Below, piece by piece: positions 40,769 through 51,597 of a DNA stretch of 64,000 nt. The DNA is from Candidatus Hydrogenedentota bacterium (GTDB lineage: Bacteria > Hydrogenedentota > Hydrogenedentia > Hydrogenedentales > JAGMZX01). Within the stretch, counting starts at the first letter, position 1. Every line of letters begins with the position of its first letter. Under the pieces are notes generated by a model. It made no database searches. It was given only the letters and a program-made list of their open reading frames with translations, and was not told the DNA's origin. The position numbers and the translations under genes are program-made. Location: NCBI GenBank assembly GCA_029556545.1, contig JAKQEQ010000086.1, positions 23,182 through 87,181 of the forward strand, given 5' to 3'.

Positions 40769-41536
40769 TCACTTCGGCTGCATGCGCAGCGCGCCATCCA
40801 GACGAATCGTCTCGCCGTTGATCATCGTGTTTTCGACGATGTGCCGCGCAAGAAGCGCGAACTCTTCGGGTCGCCCGAGGCGCGACGGAAACGGCACGGA
40901 CGCCGCCAAGGCATCCTTTGCTTCCTGAGGCAGCGCGTCGAACATCGGGGTGTCGAAGAGTCCGGGCGCGATGGTCACGACGCGGATTCCGGCGCGCGCA
41001 AGTTCTCGGGCGACGGGCAGCGTGAGGCTGACCACGCCGCCCTTGGAGGCGGCATAGGCCGCTTGGCCGAGCTGTCCCTCGAACGCGGCTACCGACGCCG
41101 TGTTGATGAAAACGCCTCGCTCGCCGTTTGCTTCCGGTTCGCACTTGAGCATGGCGTCCGCGGCGAGCCGGATGACGTTGAATGTTCCGATGAGGTTGAT
41201 CTCGATGACCAGCTTGAACAGGTCGAGCGGGTGCGGCCCCATCTTGCCGCAAACGCGCTGCGCGGCGCCGATGCCCGCGCAGTTCACCGCGCCGTGGAGC
41301 CCGCCGAACGCTTCAAGGGCGGCGTTGACCGTCGCCTGCACCTGCGCGTCGTCGGTCACGTTGCACATGGAGAAGCGCGCCCGCGCGCCGAGCGCGTCCG
41401 CGACAGCCGCGCCCTTCTCCTCGTTGACGTCCGCGACGATCACGTTGGCGCCCGCCGCCGCGAAACAGCGCGCCGCGCCCTCGCCGAGCCCCGATCCGCC
41501 GCCGGTGATGATGAAAGTCTTTCCTTGCAGTTCCAT
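40769..41536 (-). CDS. Short-chain dehydrogenase (HSD17B10-like 3-hydroxyacyl-CoA dehydrogenase)
   Basis: A 255-residue SDR: cofactor motif [11 protein letters not shown] (about residues 12-22), NAG motif in VNCAGIGAA, active site serine in [23 protein letters not shown] (Tyr-x-x-x-Lys). The insert and ending ([36 protein letters not shown]) are typical of type II 3-hydroxyacyl-CoA dehydrogenase. It probably uses NAD. It would fit fatty acyl or isoleucine-type degradation in line with the acyl-CoA genes. It is downstream of the CoA-transferase gene, separated by a repeat. Confidence 0.85.
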   Translation of the reverse strand: MELQGKTFIITGGGSGLGEGAARCFAAAGANVIVADVNEEKGAAVADALGARARFSMCNVTDDAQVQATVNAALEAFGGLHGAVNCAGIGAAQRVCGKMGPHPLDLFKLVIEINLIGTFNVIRLAADAMLKCEPEANGERGVFINTASVAAFEGQLGQAAYAASKGGVVSLTLPVARELARAGIRVVTIAPGLFDTPMFDALPQEAKDALAASVPFPSRLGRPEEFALLARHIVENTMINGETIRLDGALRMQPK

Positions 41537-41566
41537 GTTGGCGTCCTCCCGTTCTTAATCCTATCG

Positions 41567-41619
41567 GGACACGCTGAAGCGTGTACTACGAACAAGACAC
41601 GCTGATGCGTGGGCTACAA
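41567..41619. repeat. Dispersed ACGCTGAAGCGT repeat, two copies
   Basis: The first copy (41567-41594) has GGACACGCTGAAGCGTG then TACTACGAACA; the second, variant copy (41596-41619) has GACACGCTGATGCGTG then GGCTACAA. The first is almost the same as the element inside the minor pseudopilin gene at 15978. The second overlaps the end of the CoA-transferase gene and supplies its TAG stop. Confidence 0.8.
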
Positions 41620-42450
41620 TCTGGTTTGGACCGCCGCGAGGGGCAAATCGCGTTCAACGGCCCAACGCTCCCAAGCGATCGCGGTGCGCGTGCGAAAGAC
41701 GGAGTGCAGATCGTCGTACCCGGCGCGGTCCAATCCAAGTTCACGCTTCAAACGATCAAGAAAGTGCGTCTCGAGCGCCGCGACGGCCAGCCAGCCGTCC
41801 GCGGCGGCGTACAGGTTGTAGTTGGGCAAGCCGCCGCCGAGCACGCCTCCGTGTGCCGTAGCGCCGTGCCGCAAAGGCGCGGCAAGGGCCGCCGCCGCGT
41901 CGGAAAGCGCCACCAACCGATGCCCGGCGTCCGCGCCCCGCTCCCGCGCGAGGACCAGTGCCAACCCTTCGCTTGCGGCGCGCTCTGCACCCGCGAGGTC
42001 CGCCACGAGCGTGGGCGGCATCCGGGGCGGCGTCAAGAGCCCATACGCGGCGGCGTAGGTCAGGTCGTGGCCCGCGCGATTTTCATTCGGCGGCGGATAC
42101 CCGACAATGGCGACATGACACAGGCGAGGCCAGGCGACATGCAGCGCGCTCCAGTCCAGCCCGAGATTCGCCAAGGCGGCAGGACGGTTCGACGTGATGA
42201 GCAGATCGGCATCGGCCAGGTGCGCGTCCAGTTCCGCGCGTTGCGCCGTGTCCTTGAGGTCCAGCGTGACGACACGCATGCCGCGCGTGAGTTCGGCGTA
42301 CCACGCCGGGGACGCAATCGCGAGTGGGTCTCCGGAAGGCGGCTCGACTTTGGTGACCCGCGCGCCAAGGTCGCGCAAACGCGCGGCGGCGGCGGGGCCG
42401 GGCACATTGGCGGCGACACATAGTACGCGCACCTCATGCAGAAGCGGCAT
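41614..42450 (-). CDS. Family III CoA-transferase (CaiB/BaiF), apparently C-terminally truncated
   Basis: A 278-residue protein, against about 360-430 for the family, which includes formyl-CoA transferase and alpha-methylacyl-CoA racemase. Seen: VRVLCVAANVPGPAAAARLRDLGARVTKVEPPSGDP (family N-terminus), GHDLTYAAAYGLL, LVADLAGAERAASEGL. It ends at AAVQTRL, the region equal to the usual VCVAPVLT, so the last 80 or so residues that complete the family fold are missing. The stop codon lies within the dispersed repeat at 41596-41619. Interlocked-dimer folding without this part is doubtful; it may be a decaying gene. Confidence 0.7.
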   Translation of the reverse strand: MPLLHEVRVLCVAANVPGPAAAARLRDLGARVTKVEPPSGDPLAIASPAWYAELTRGMRVVTLDLKDTAQRAELDAHLADADLLITSNRPAALANLGLDWSALHVAWPRLCHVAIVGYPPPNENRAGHDLTYAAAYGLLTPPRMPPTLVADLAGAERAASEGLALVLARERGADAGHRLVALSDAAAALAAPLRHGATAHGGVLGGGLPNYNLYAAADGWLAVAALETHFLDRLKRELGLDRAGYDDLHSVFRTRTAIAWERWAVERDLPLAAVQTRL

Positions 42451-42557
42451 AAGAGTCCTCGGGAGGCACGGACATCCCGCGTCGTGCCGATGGAGTCAAG
42501 GGTAATCGAGGGCGAAGCGGTTTTCAACCCCGAAGCGCGGGAGACCTCGTCCGGTTC

Positions 42558-45464
<2,907 letters not shown>

Positions 45465-45781
45465 TCTGACCCGCTCCTGACGCCCTCCAAGGCGCCGCCC
45501 CGGCGACGCCCGGCAACTTACCGTAATCCTCCCTCCCTATAGCCTATCACAAATCCGAGGAAAACGCAGCACGCGAATCTCGCGCGGGCTACACCGGATA
45601 AGGCCCCCCGGATCGGCGCGGACTATGCCGGAATTCCGTCCTTTGCGGCCCGCCGCGGCCGTCGCTTCGCCCGAAACGAATTGCGCATTACCACCTGCTT
45701 TGTTAGAGTGATGGTGATCGCCGCGGCTCGGTAAGCGCCGACCGCCGGCGGGACCGGCGTGCGCGAAAGGGAATGGGTATC
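45465..45781. other. Divergent intergenic region
   Basis: 317 bases between the hybrid kinase gene (minus) and the zinc-ribbon gene (plus). It holds the candidate plus promoter TTGCGC (45681-45686), 17 bases, TAGAGT (45704-45709) with TG before the -10. Nothing else stands out. Confidence 0.4.
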
Positions 45782-46432
45782 ATGGAATGCATGGTATGCG
45801 AGGTGCGGGCGGCGGCGGGTCGGTGCCCGGTGTGCGGAAAACCGTTATGCGAGTCGTGCGGGGCGGCGTGTGAGGTCTGCGGGCGCCCTTCATGCGGCAA
45901 TCACACGTATTGGACGTCGGCGGGACAGGCGCTATGCAAGAAGTGCATGCATGGCCACCGCGGCAATCGGGCCGCGCCCGCGCCAGCGCGGCCCTCGGAA
46001 CAGCCGACTCGGGCCGCCAGTTCGACGAGTTTCGCCGCGTTGCGGGACGCCGCGCCGTATATCGAGGAGGATTCCTCCGAGACCGACGCGCCAAGGCAGC
46101 CGAAGAAGGAGATTTCGTCGCAGGCATTGAGCGGCAGCGCGCCGCGAGGGACGCCCGTCTGGGTATCGAGTATATTCGTGGGCGGCCTTGCCTGGGTGCT
46201 TCTGATCCCGCTCGTGCCTTTCCTCTCGCGCGGCAACGTCTTTCGCCAGGCCCAGCCGTGGATGTCCTATTGCATTGTGTTGCTGGGGCTCGGCGCGATG
46301 GTGTGGGCGGGCGCGGGCGCCGTCGGGGCGCAGCCGCGCCGGGAACGCTGGTTGTGTCTGATCGGATTGGCCATGGGTTTGGGCGCCGCGGTGGTCGCGT
46401 TTCTGGTGCGGCTTCCGGGACCGCCCGCCTGA
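45782..46432 (+). CDS. Zinc-ribbon/B-box-like cysteine-rich protein with C-terminal membrane helices
   Basis: A 216-residue protein of unknown function. The N-terminal 59 residues hold ten or more paired cysteines: C3/C6, C15/C18, C23/C26, C30/C33, C38 with H41, C52/C55, consistent with two or three zinc sites as in B-box or double zinc ribbons. A low-complexity linker of about 60 residues follows, then three hydrophobic segments (about 128-150, 158-180 and 187-207). A start at 45782 is better placed after AAGGGA than the in-frame ATG at 45773. A 35-residue membrane protein gene follows by 25 bases. Confidence 0.6.
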   Translation: MECMVCEVRAAAGRCPVCGKPLCESCGAACEVCGRPSCGNHTYWTSAGQALCKKCMHGHRGNRAAPAPARPSEQPTRAASSTSFAALRDAAPYIEEDSSETDAPRQPKKEISSQALSGSAPRGTPVWVSSIFVGGLAWVLLIPLVPFLSRGNVFRQAQPWMSYCIVLLGLGAMVWAGAGAVGAQPRRERWLCLIGLAMGLGAAVVAFLVRLPGPPA

Positions 46433-46457
46433 GGCCTCGTATGCGGAGGCGCATTCT

Positions 46458-46565
46458 ATGGAAATTGTCGAGACGGTCGTCGAGTTCGTAGTGGCGAACA
46501 AATGGTGGTTTATCGCGGTAATTCCGATTTTGCTGGCCGTGATTGCGGTCAAGGCGCAAGGCTGA
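46458..46565 (+). CDS. Small membrane protein, 35 residues
   Basis: ATG to TGA with an excellent Shine-Dalgarno CGGAGG eight bases upstream. The protein starts MEIVETVVEFVVANKWWF and continues as a single hydrophobic helix (IAVIPILLAVIAV), ending KAQG. The acidic N-terminus, tryptophan pair at the interface and basic end fit a single-pass membrane peptide. It follows the zinc-ribbon membrane protein gene by 25 bases, probably one transcript. Function unknown. Confidence 0.55.
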   Translation: MEIVETVVEFVVANKWWFIAVIPILLAVIAVKAQG

Positions 46566-46574
46566 TCCCAGGTC

Positions 46575-47477
46575 TCAACGGGAGGCGGCACGCACTTTCT
46601 CGCGGATAAACGCGCCCGCCGCGTCTAGAGCCTGCTGTCCTTCGTCAAGCTGATGCGCGAAAAAGTGCCATACGTGCACCATGCCGTCCCAGATATCGAT
46701 CCGCACGTCGACGCGGGCGGCACGAAGACGGCCCGCCATGCGGGTGGCGTCGTCAAGCAGCGTTTCCCGCTCGCCGACCTGAATCAATATCGGGGGCAAG
46801 CCCCGCACGTCCGCGTACAGCGGCGAGGCCAGCGGGTGCTTGAGGTCACCTTCGCCCACATAAGCCCGCGCATAGAGGAGCGCACCGGCCTTCTGGATGA
46901 CGGGATCGGCCGCCACCTTCGTGCGCATCGACTCGCCGCTGCAGGCCAGGTCCGTCCACGGCGAAAAGCACACCGCCGCCGCGGGCCGCGGCAGGCCGCA
47001 GTCGCGCAGGGCCACGAGCACTGCCAAGACCAGCCCCCCACCCGCGGAATCGCCCGCGATGACTACACGCTTCGGGTCTATGCCCCGGCCCAGGAGCCCG
47101 CGGTAGGCGGCGACCGCATCCTCGACGGCGCCGGGGAAAGGGTGTTCCGGCGCCAGCCGGTAGTTGATGGCGCAACAGCGCGCGCCCGAGGCCTTTGCCA
47201 GCCGGGCAATCAGGGCGCGGTGCGTGTCGACGGAGCCGATGACGTAGCCGCCGCCGTGGAGGTAGAGCACGGTAGTCTTATTTGGCGCGCCAAGGAACGA
47301 AAACCACCCGCCGCGCAAACCATCGAGGTCAGCCGGCGAGCATTCCACTCCCTCGGGAACAGGCATTATGGCCGTAAATGCGTCGAAATCCGCGCGCATG
47401 CCCTCGATAGTCGGCGGCAGGTTCTTCGCCCGTTCCCGCAGCAGTTCGATTATGGGCTCCAATTGCTTTAAGCTCAT
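46575..47477 (-). CDS. Esterase/lipase of the hormone-sensitive lipase family
   Basis: A 300-residue alpha/beta hydrolase of family IV: oxyanion motif HGGGYVIGSV (about residues 82-91), nucleophile elbow GDSAGGGL (Ser about 155), an acid in the LIQVGERETLLDDA region (about 251), and a late His in WDGMVHVWH. It acts on short-chain esters in the cytoplasm, as no signal peptide is seen. ATG 47477 is preceded by GGAGGAG; the longer upstream reading is out of style. It converges on the 35-residue protein gene. Confidence 0.85.
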   Translation of the reverse strand: MSLKQLEPIIELLRERAKNLPPTIEGMRADFDAFTAIMPVPEGVECSPADLDGLRGGWFSFLGAPNKTTVLYLHGGGYVIGSVDTHRALIARLAKASGARCCAINYRLAPEHPFPGAVEDAVAAYRGLLGRGIDPKRVVIAGDSAGGGLVLAVLVALRDCGLPRPAAAVCFSPWTDLACSGESMRTKVAADPVIQKAGALLYARAYVGEGDLKHPLASPLYADVRGLPPILIQVGERETLLDDATRMAGRLRAARVDVRIDIWDGMVHVWHFFAHQLDEGQQALDAAGAFIREKVRAASR

Positions 47478-47554
47478 GCAGGCTCCTCCGCCTACATGAT
47501 AATCGGTCGGAACACACTTCCGCCACCGCGTGCGCGAAGAATGGGCAAGCCTGT

Positions 47555-47584
47555 CTGACAGTGCTGAGTCCCGTCTGGTAGAAT
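47555..47584 (+). promoter_or_regulatory. Promoter for the small membrane protein gene at 47665
   Basis: CTGACA (47555-47560), 18 bases, TAGAAT (47579-47584), the latter preceded by TG (extended -10). It starts transcription about 75 bases upstream of ATG 47665 and divergent from the esterase. Confidence 0.5.
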
Positions 47585-47664
47585 GCCGATGCGCGCGCCG
47601 CGGACGTTCAGCGAGGGCATGGGCCTCACGCCGTGCGGGCGGCGGCGTTCGGGGAGACACTCCA

Positions 47665-47820
47665 ATGGCGACTTTCGACGGTATGGATGCCAAGGCGTCC
47701 GGTGACTGGCTCGGCCTGCTTTCCTTGTTCGCGGGCCTTCGGTTGCTGCTGGCGCTCGTGGTCGGCGCGGCCTTTACACTGATGCTCCTCTTCGGGGTCC
47801 CGGTGGAAGAAGAAGCATAG
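47665..47820 (+). CDS. Small membrane protein, 51 residues
   Basis: The start ATG is preceded by GGGGAG at 8 bases. The protein is MATFDGMDAKASGDWLG, then one long hydrophobic stretch (LLSLFAGLRLLLALVVGAAF) and TLMLLFGVPVEEEA. It is a single- or double-pass membrane peptide of unknown function, converging on murG. Own promoter seen upstream. Confidence 0.5.
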   Translation: MATFDGMDAKASGDWLGLLSLFAGLRLLLALVVGAAFTLMLLFGVPVEEEA

Positions 47821-47862
47821 CCGACAGCTTCCCCGCCCGCTCTCGCCCGTTGACGAGGCCAC

Positions 47863-48975
47863 TCACAATTCCGCCGCGGGTTCGGGTCCGAAAATGAGGT
47901 CGAAAAGGTCGTCAACGAGCGCTTCGGCGGCGTTCGGATGCGCCAGGGCGCGGGCGGCCCCGGCCATGCGCGCGCGAGCGTCGGGGTCGGCGAGTAGGCC
48001 GCGGATGGCCTCCGCCAGACGGTTTCCGGAGCACTCGCTGTCGAGAATTAGCACGGCGGCCCCGGCATCAGCGAACGCGCGCGCGTTCTCCTCCTGATGA
48101 TTGTCGGTCGCGTGGGGGTAGGGAATGAGAATCGAGGGCTTGCCGAGGACGGCGATTTCCGCCGTGGTCGACGCGCCCGCCCGCCCCACGATCACGTCGG
48201 CAGCGGCGCAGGCCGTGGGCATGTCCTCGATGAAATGAAAGACACGAACGGAAGCCGCAACGGCCGCCGCACATTCGCGCGCAGCGGCTGCGCCGTCGGC
48301 CCCGGTCATCCAGAGGAATTGGGCTTCGTCGGCGGCAAATGCGGGCAAGGCCTCGTTCACGGCCCGGTTTATCGACCCCGCGCCCTGGCTGCCGCCGGTG
48401 ATCAGGATGACCGGGCAGTCTGGGTCGAGTTCAAGCCGCTGCCGCGCCTCGGCGCGACCGGGAGGGTCGAGGAACCCGGCGCGGACCGGGTTGCCCACGA
48501 CGCGAGCCCGCTCGCGGGGGTACTCGCCCAGAGTATCGGGAAAACCAAGGTAGATGCGGTTGGCCTTGTCCGCGAGCATGCGGTTGGCCATGCCGAGGCG
48601 TTTGTTCTGCTCGTGCAGGACGGTGGGCGTTCCGAAACGCTGGGCGGCCCAGAGGAGCGGCAGCGAGACGTAGCCGCCCACGCCGATGACGACCTGCGGC
48701 TGAAACTTGCGCAGGTGGGTGGTGGCCCGGGCCAGTCCGGCGGCGAGTTTCACCGCCACCCAGGCGCGGCGGACCACCGCCTTGCGCGGCCAGCCCTCGA
48801 CGGGCACCGCGCGAAAGGGGATGTCATGGGCGGCGGCCACGCGCTCTTCGATGCCGCCCTCGCAGCCCACCCATTGAACAAGTAGTTGGGGATCCCGTTT
48901 CCGAAGCTCTTCCACAATGGCGAGGGCCGGCGATGTATGGCCGCCCGTCCCGCCGCCGGTGATCATGACTTTCAT
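47863..48975 (-). CDS. murG: UDP-GlcNAc:lipid I N-acetylglucosamine transferase MurG
   Basis: A 370-residue GT28 glycosyltransferase making lipid II on the cytoplasmic face of the membrane. Seen: N-terminal GGGTGGHTSPALAI (residues 7-20), VGVGGYVSLPLL, VLHEQNKRLGMANR, and the C-terminal donor site ITGGSQGAGSINRAV, GRAGASTTAEIAVLGKPSILIPYPHATDNHQEENAR. It is the last gene of the dcw cluster here; murC, ddl and ftsQAZ do not follow. Confidence 0.95.
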   Translation of the reverse strand: MKVMITGGGTGGHTSPALAIVEELRKRDPQLLVQWVGCEGGIEERVAAAHDIPFRAVPVEGWPRKAVVRRAWVAVKLAAGLARATTHLRKFQPQVVIGVGGYVSLPLLWAAQRFGTPTVLHEQNKRLGMANRMLADKANRIYLGFPDTLGEYPRERARVVGNPVRAGFLDPPGRAEARQRLELDPDCPVILITGGSQGAGSINRAVNEALPAFAADEAQFLWMTGADGAAAARECAAAVAASVRVFHFIEDMPTACAAADVIVGRAGASTTAEIAVLGKPSILIPYPHATDNHQEENARAFADAGAAVLILDSECSGNRLAEAIRGLLADPDARARMAGAARALAHPNAAEALVDDLFDLIFGPEPAAEL

Positions 48976-49060
48976 CCGCGTTCCTCAGTGCGTGGCGTCG
49001 CTATCGGGCAAGTGTACGCGCGCGGACCGGGCCAAGGTCAACCCCGCGGTCCCACGTATC

Positions 49061-49086
49061 GCTCGCGGCTCTTCCGAGCCGCGAGC
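49061..49086. repeat. Perfect 11-bp hairpin between ftsW and murG
   Basis: GCTCGCGGCTC and GAGCCGCGAGC pair perfectly around the loop TTCC. It lies in the 125-base gap between ftsW and murG, the largest gap of the dcw cluster. There is no T-run; it may be a REP-type palindrome, an attenuator or a processing site. Confidence 0.6.
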
Positions 49087-49100
49087 CTGCTCACGAGGCG

Positions 49101-50231
49101 TCACGCATGCGCTGGCTGCTGGGCGGGCATAATCGAGCGGCCCTCGCGTTCCTCGACGCGCACCTGCGCGCCCACGTTCACGAGCACACCCGCGCAGGCC
49201 AGGAACACAATCAACGCGGTGCCGCCGTGGCTGATAAACGGAAGCGGCATGCCCTTGGTCGGCGCCAGGCCGATGGTGACGGCCATGATGAACGCGGCTT
49301 GAAACGCGATCAGGACGGCGCACCCGGAGGCCAGGAGCGCGCCGAACATGTCGGGGGCGCGATGCGCGATGCGGAACGAGACAAACGTGAGGGCGGCGAA
49401 GAGCAGGACAATGAGGAGGGTACCCGCCAGGCCGCGTTCCTCGCCGATGACCGAGAAGATGAAGTCGGTGTGCGCGGCGAACAGGTAATCGAGCTTCTGC
49501 TCCCCGGCGCCGAGCCCCTGCCCCCACGCGCCCCCTTCCGCGAATCCGCGCAGCGACTGCACCAACTGATAGCTGGCGTCGTCGCGATGGGCTGCGGGGT
49601 CCCGAAAGGCGAGCATGCGCTCGATGCGGTGCGGAGTGGTGTACGCGATATAGAGCACGCCGCCGATCCCCGCCGCGCCGGTGAGCGCGAGATATACGGG
49701 GTTGACGCCGGCGTTCCACATGACCAGCAGCGCCACGGCCATCAGGACGGCCGGCAGCCCGAGATCGTTTTCGAGGAACACGAGGGTGGCGTAAAGCCCC
49801 GTAACCGCTATCGGCGGGAGGAAACCGAACCAGAACCTGTTGAGGTGCATGCGCATGACGGTCAAGTTTCCCGCCAGCCAGACAACAAGGGCGAATTTCG
49901 CGCATTCGGAGGGCTGAAATTGAAACGGGCCAATCTTGAACCAGCGGCGCGCGCCGTTTACCTCCTCGCTGAAATACGGCAGCAACACAAGAATCAAGAA
50001 CAGTATCGAAACGCCCTGGATAATCCAGAACAGCTTCTTCCCGCCAAAGCCGTGATAGTCGAAGCGCGCGCAGAAGAAAAACGCCCCCAAGCCAAGCACC
50101 GCGCAAGCGATCTGGCGTTTGAGCGCGCCGGTCCCGTCGCCCCCGAAGCCGGTGGCGCTGTACACCATGAGCACCCCGCAGGTGACAAGCAGCAGCACGA
50201 TGACGGTGAGCGCGGTGGTTTCCCTGGTCAT
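49101..50231 (-). CDS. ftsW: Peptidoglycan glycosyltransferase / cell division protein FtsW
   Basis: A 376-residue SEDS protein, about ten membrane segments. It carries LEGNDLG-like FLENDLGLPAVLMAVAL and the catalytic-region pattern with PSECAKFALVVWLAG, AGEQKLDYLFAAHTDFIFSVIGEERG (the conserved IGEE), and C-terminal PTKGMPLPFISHGGTALI. It works with FtsI in septal glycan synthesis. ATG 50231 overlaps the murD stop as ATGA. Confidence 0.93.
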   Translation of the reverse strand: MTRETTALTVIVLLLVTCGVLMVYSATGFGGDGTGALKRQIACAVLGLGAFFFCARFDYHGFGGKKLFWIIQGVSILFLILVLLPYFSEEVNGARRWFKIGPFQFQPSECAKFALVVWLAGNLTVMRMHLNRFWFGFLPPIAVTGLYATLVFLENDLGLPAVLMAVALLVMWNAGVNPVYLALTGAAGIGGVLYIAYTTPHRIERMLAFRDPAAHRDDASYQLVQSLRGFAEGGAWGQGLGAGEQKLDYLFAAHTDFIFSVIGEERGLAGTLLIVLLFAALTFVSFRIAHRAPDMFGALLASGCAVLIAFQAAFIMAVTIGLAPTKGMPLPFISHGGTALIVFLACAGVLVNVGAQVRVEEREGRSIMPAQQPAHA

Positions 50232-51589
50232 GACGACCCCTCCTCGATGTTGTCGCGAGACGTCCCTTCGCGCACGCAGGCGCGGAAATGGCGGCCCCGT
50301 TCCTCGAAGTTCTGGTACATATCGAAACTGGCGCACGCAGGCGAAAGCAGCACGATGTCGCCGTCCGCGGCGCAAGCGCGCGCAAGGCGCACGGCGTCCT
50401 CCATGCTTGCGGCGCGGGTGGCCGGCGCGAACGCGCCCAGTTCCTTCTCGATACGCGGGGCGTCTTCGCCGAGGGTGATCAACGCCTTCACGCGATCGCG
50501 CACGAGCGGGCCCAAGCCCAGGTACGGGTCGCCCTTGCCGCGTCCGCCCGCAATCAGGACGATTGGCCGGCCGAAGCTCTCGATCGCCACGCGAAGACTA
50601 TCCACGTTGGTCGATTTCGAGTCGTTGTAGTAATCCACGCCGTCAATGGTGGCGACATGCTCGATGCGGTGTTCGACGCCCCGGAACCCGCGCAGGCCCG
50701 CGATCACGCCCCCTTGCGGGAACGCGCCCGCCCGCGTCACGGCGAGGGCGGCGGCCACATTCTGCGCGTTGTGGCGCCCGGGAAGCGGCGAATCGGCGGC
50801 GACAGCGACAACGGTCTCCCCGGACCGGTACGCGGTCCCGTCGAACCACACGCCGTCCGCGACCGGGCGTTCGAGGCTGAAACCGATTCGTCGCGCGCCG
50901 GGTGGCACGGGCATTGCCGCGACGCAAGGATCGTCCTCGTTAAGCACGGCGGCGTCCCCCTCCCCCTGGAAGGCGAACAGGCGAGCCTTCGCCGCAGCGT
51001 AGTCCGCCATCGTCTTGTGGCGCGCGAGATGGTCCGGCGTCAGGTTGAGGACGCAGCCAATCCACGGACGAAACGATATAGACATTTCGAGTTGATAGCT
51101 GCTGACCTCGAGCACGATAAACGCGGGTGGCGGATCGGCGAGGACCGCCGCCGAGAACGGCACCGCATTGTTGCCCGCCAGCAATACAGGGAGGCCGCAG
51201 GCGTCGATCATGGCGCGGAGCAGTTCCGTCGTGGTCGTCTTGCCGTTCGTGCCGGTCACGGCCAGCACGCGGGAACGGCAACAACGCCCCGCGAGTTCCA
51301 TTTCGCCGAGCAAGGGCACGCCGCGACGGCGCATCTCGCGCGGAAGCGGCGCATCCAGCGGCACACCCGGACTGGGCACCGCCAACGCAACGCCGTCGAA
51401 GGCGCGGTCGGTGTGGCCGCCGGTCTCGTAAGGCACGCCCAGCGCGTCGAGAGCCGTGCAAAGCGCCGGCCTGCGCGGACCGAGTTCGCTGACGAAGGGG
51501 CGCGCGCCGACGCGGCGCAGCAGACGGGCGAGGGCGACGGCCGTCTCGCCCAGTCCGATAATCGTCACGTTGGCGTCGCGCAGTTCCAT
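50228..51589 (-). CDS. murD: UDP-MurNAc-L-alanine:D-glutamate ligase MurD
   Basis: A 453-residue cytoplasmic Mur ligase. Seen: N-terminal Rossmann-like VTIIGLGETAVALARLL, ATP motif VTGTNGKTTTTELL, EVSSYQLE, LNLTPDHLARH (His/Asp near the metal site), and C-terminal NDSKSTNVDSLRVAIESFG with LIAGGRGKG. ATG 51589 lies 8 bases after mraY; an upstream extension to 51685 overlaps mraY and is not needed. Confidence 0.94.
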   Translation of the reverse strand: MELRDANVTIIGLGETAVALARLLRRVGARPFVSELGPRRPALCTALDALGVPYETGGHTDRAFDGVALAVPSPGVPLDAPLPREMRRRGVPLLGEMELAGRCCRSRVLAVTGTNGKTTTTELLRAMIDACGLPVLLAGNNAVPFSAAVLADPPPAFIVLEVSSYQLEMSISFRPWIGCVLNLTPDHLARHKTMADYAAAKARLFAFQGEGDAAVLNEDDPCVAAMPVPPGARRIGFSLERPVADGVWFDGTAYRSGETVVAVAADSPLPGRHNAQNVAAALAVTRAGAFPQGGVIAGLRGFRGVEHRIEHVATIDGVDYYNDSKSTNVDSLRVAIESFGRPIVLIAGGRGKGDPYLGLGPLVRDRVKALITLGEDAPRIEKELGAFAPATRAASMEDAVRLARACAADGDIVLLSPACASFDMYQNFEERGRHFRACVREGTSRDNIEEGSS

Positions 51590-51597
51590 TACGTTCT

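Noticed and set aside
41581..42423. 280-codon plus-strand frame over the CoA-transferase
   Set aside because: It begins in the dispersed repeat and is an Arg-rich shadow of the CaiB-like gene.
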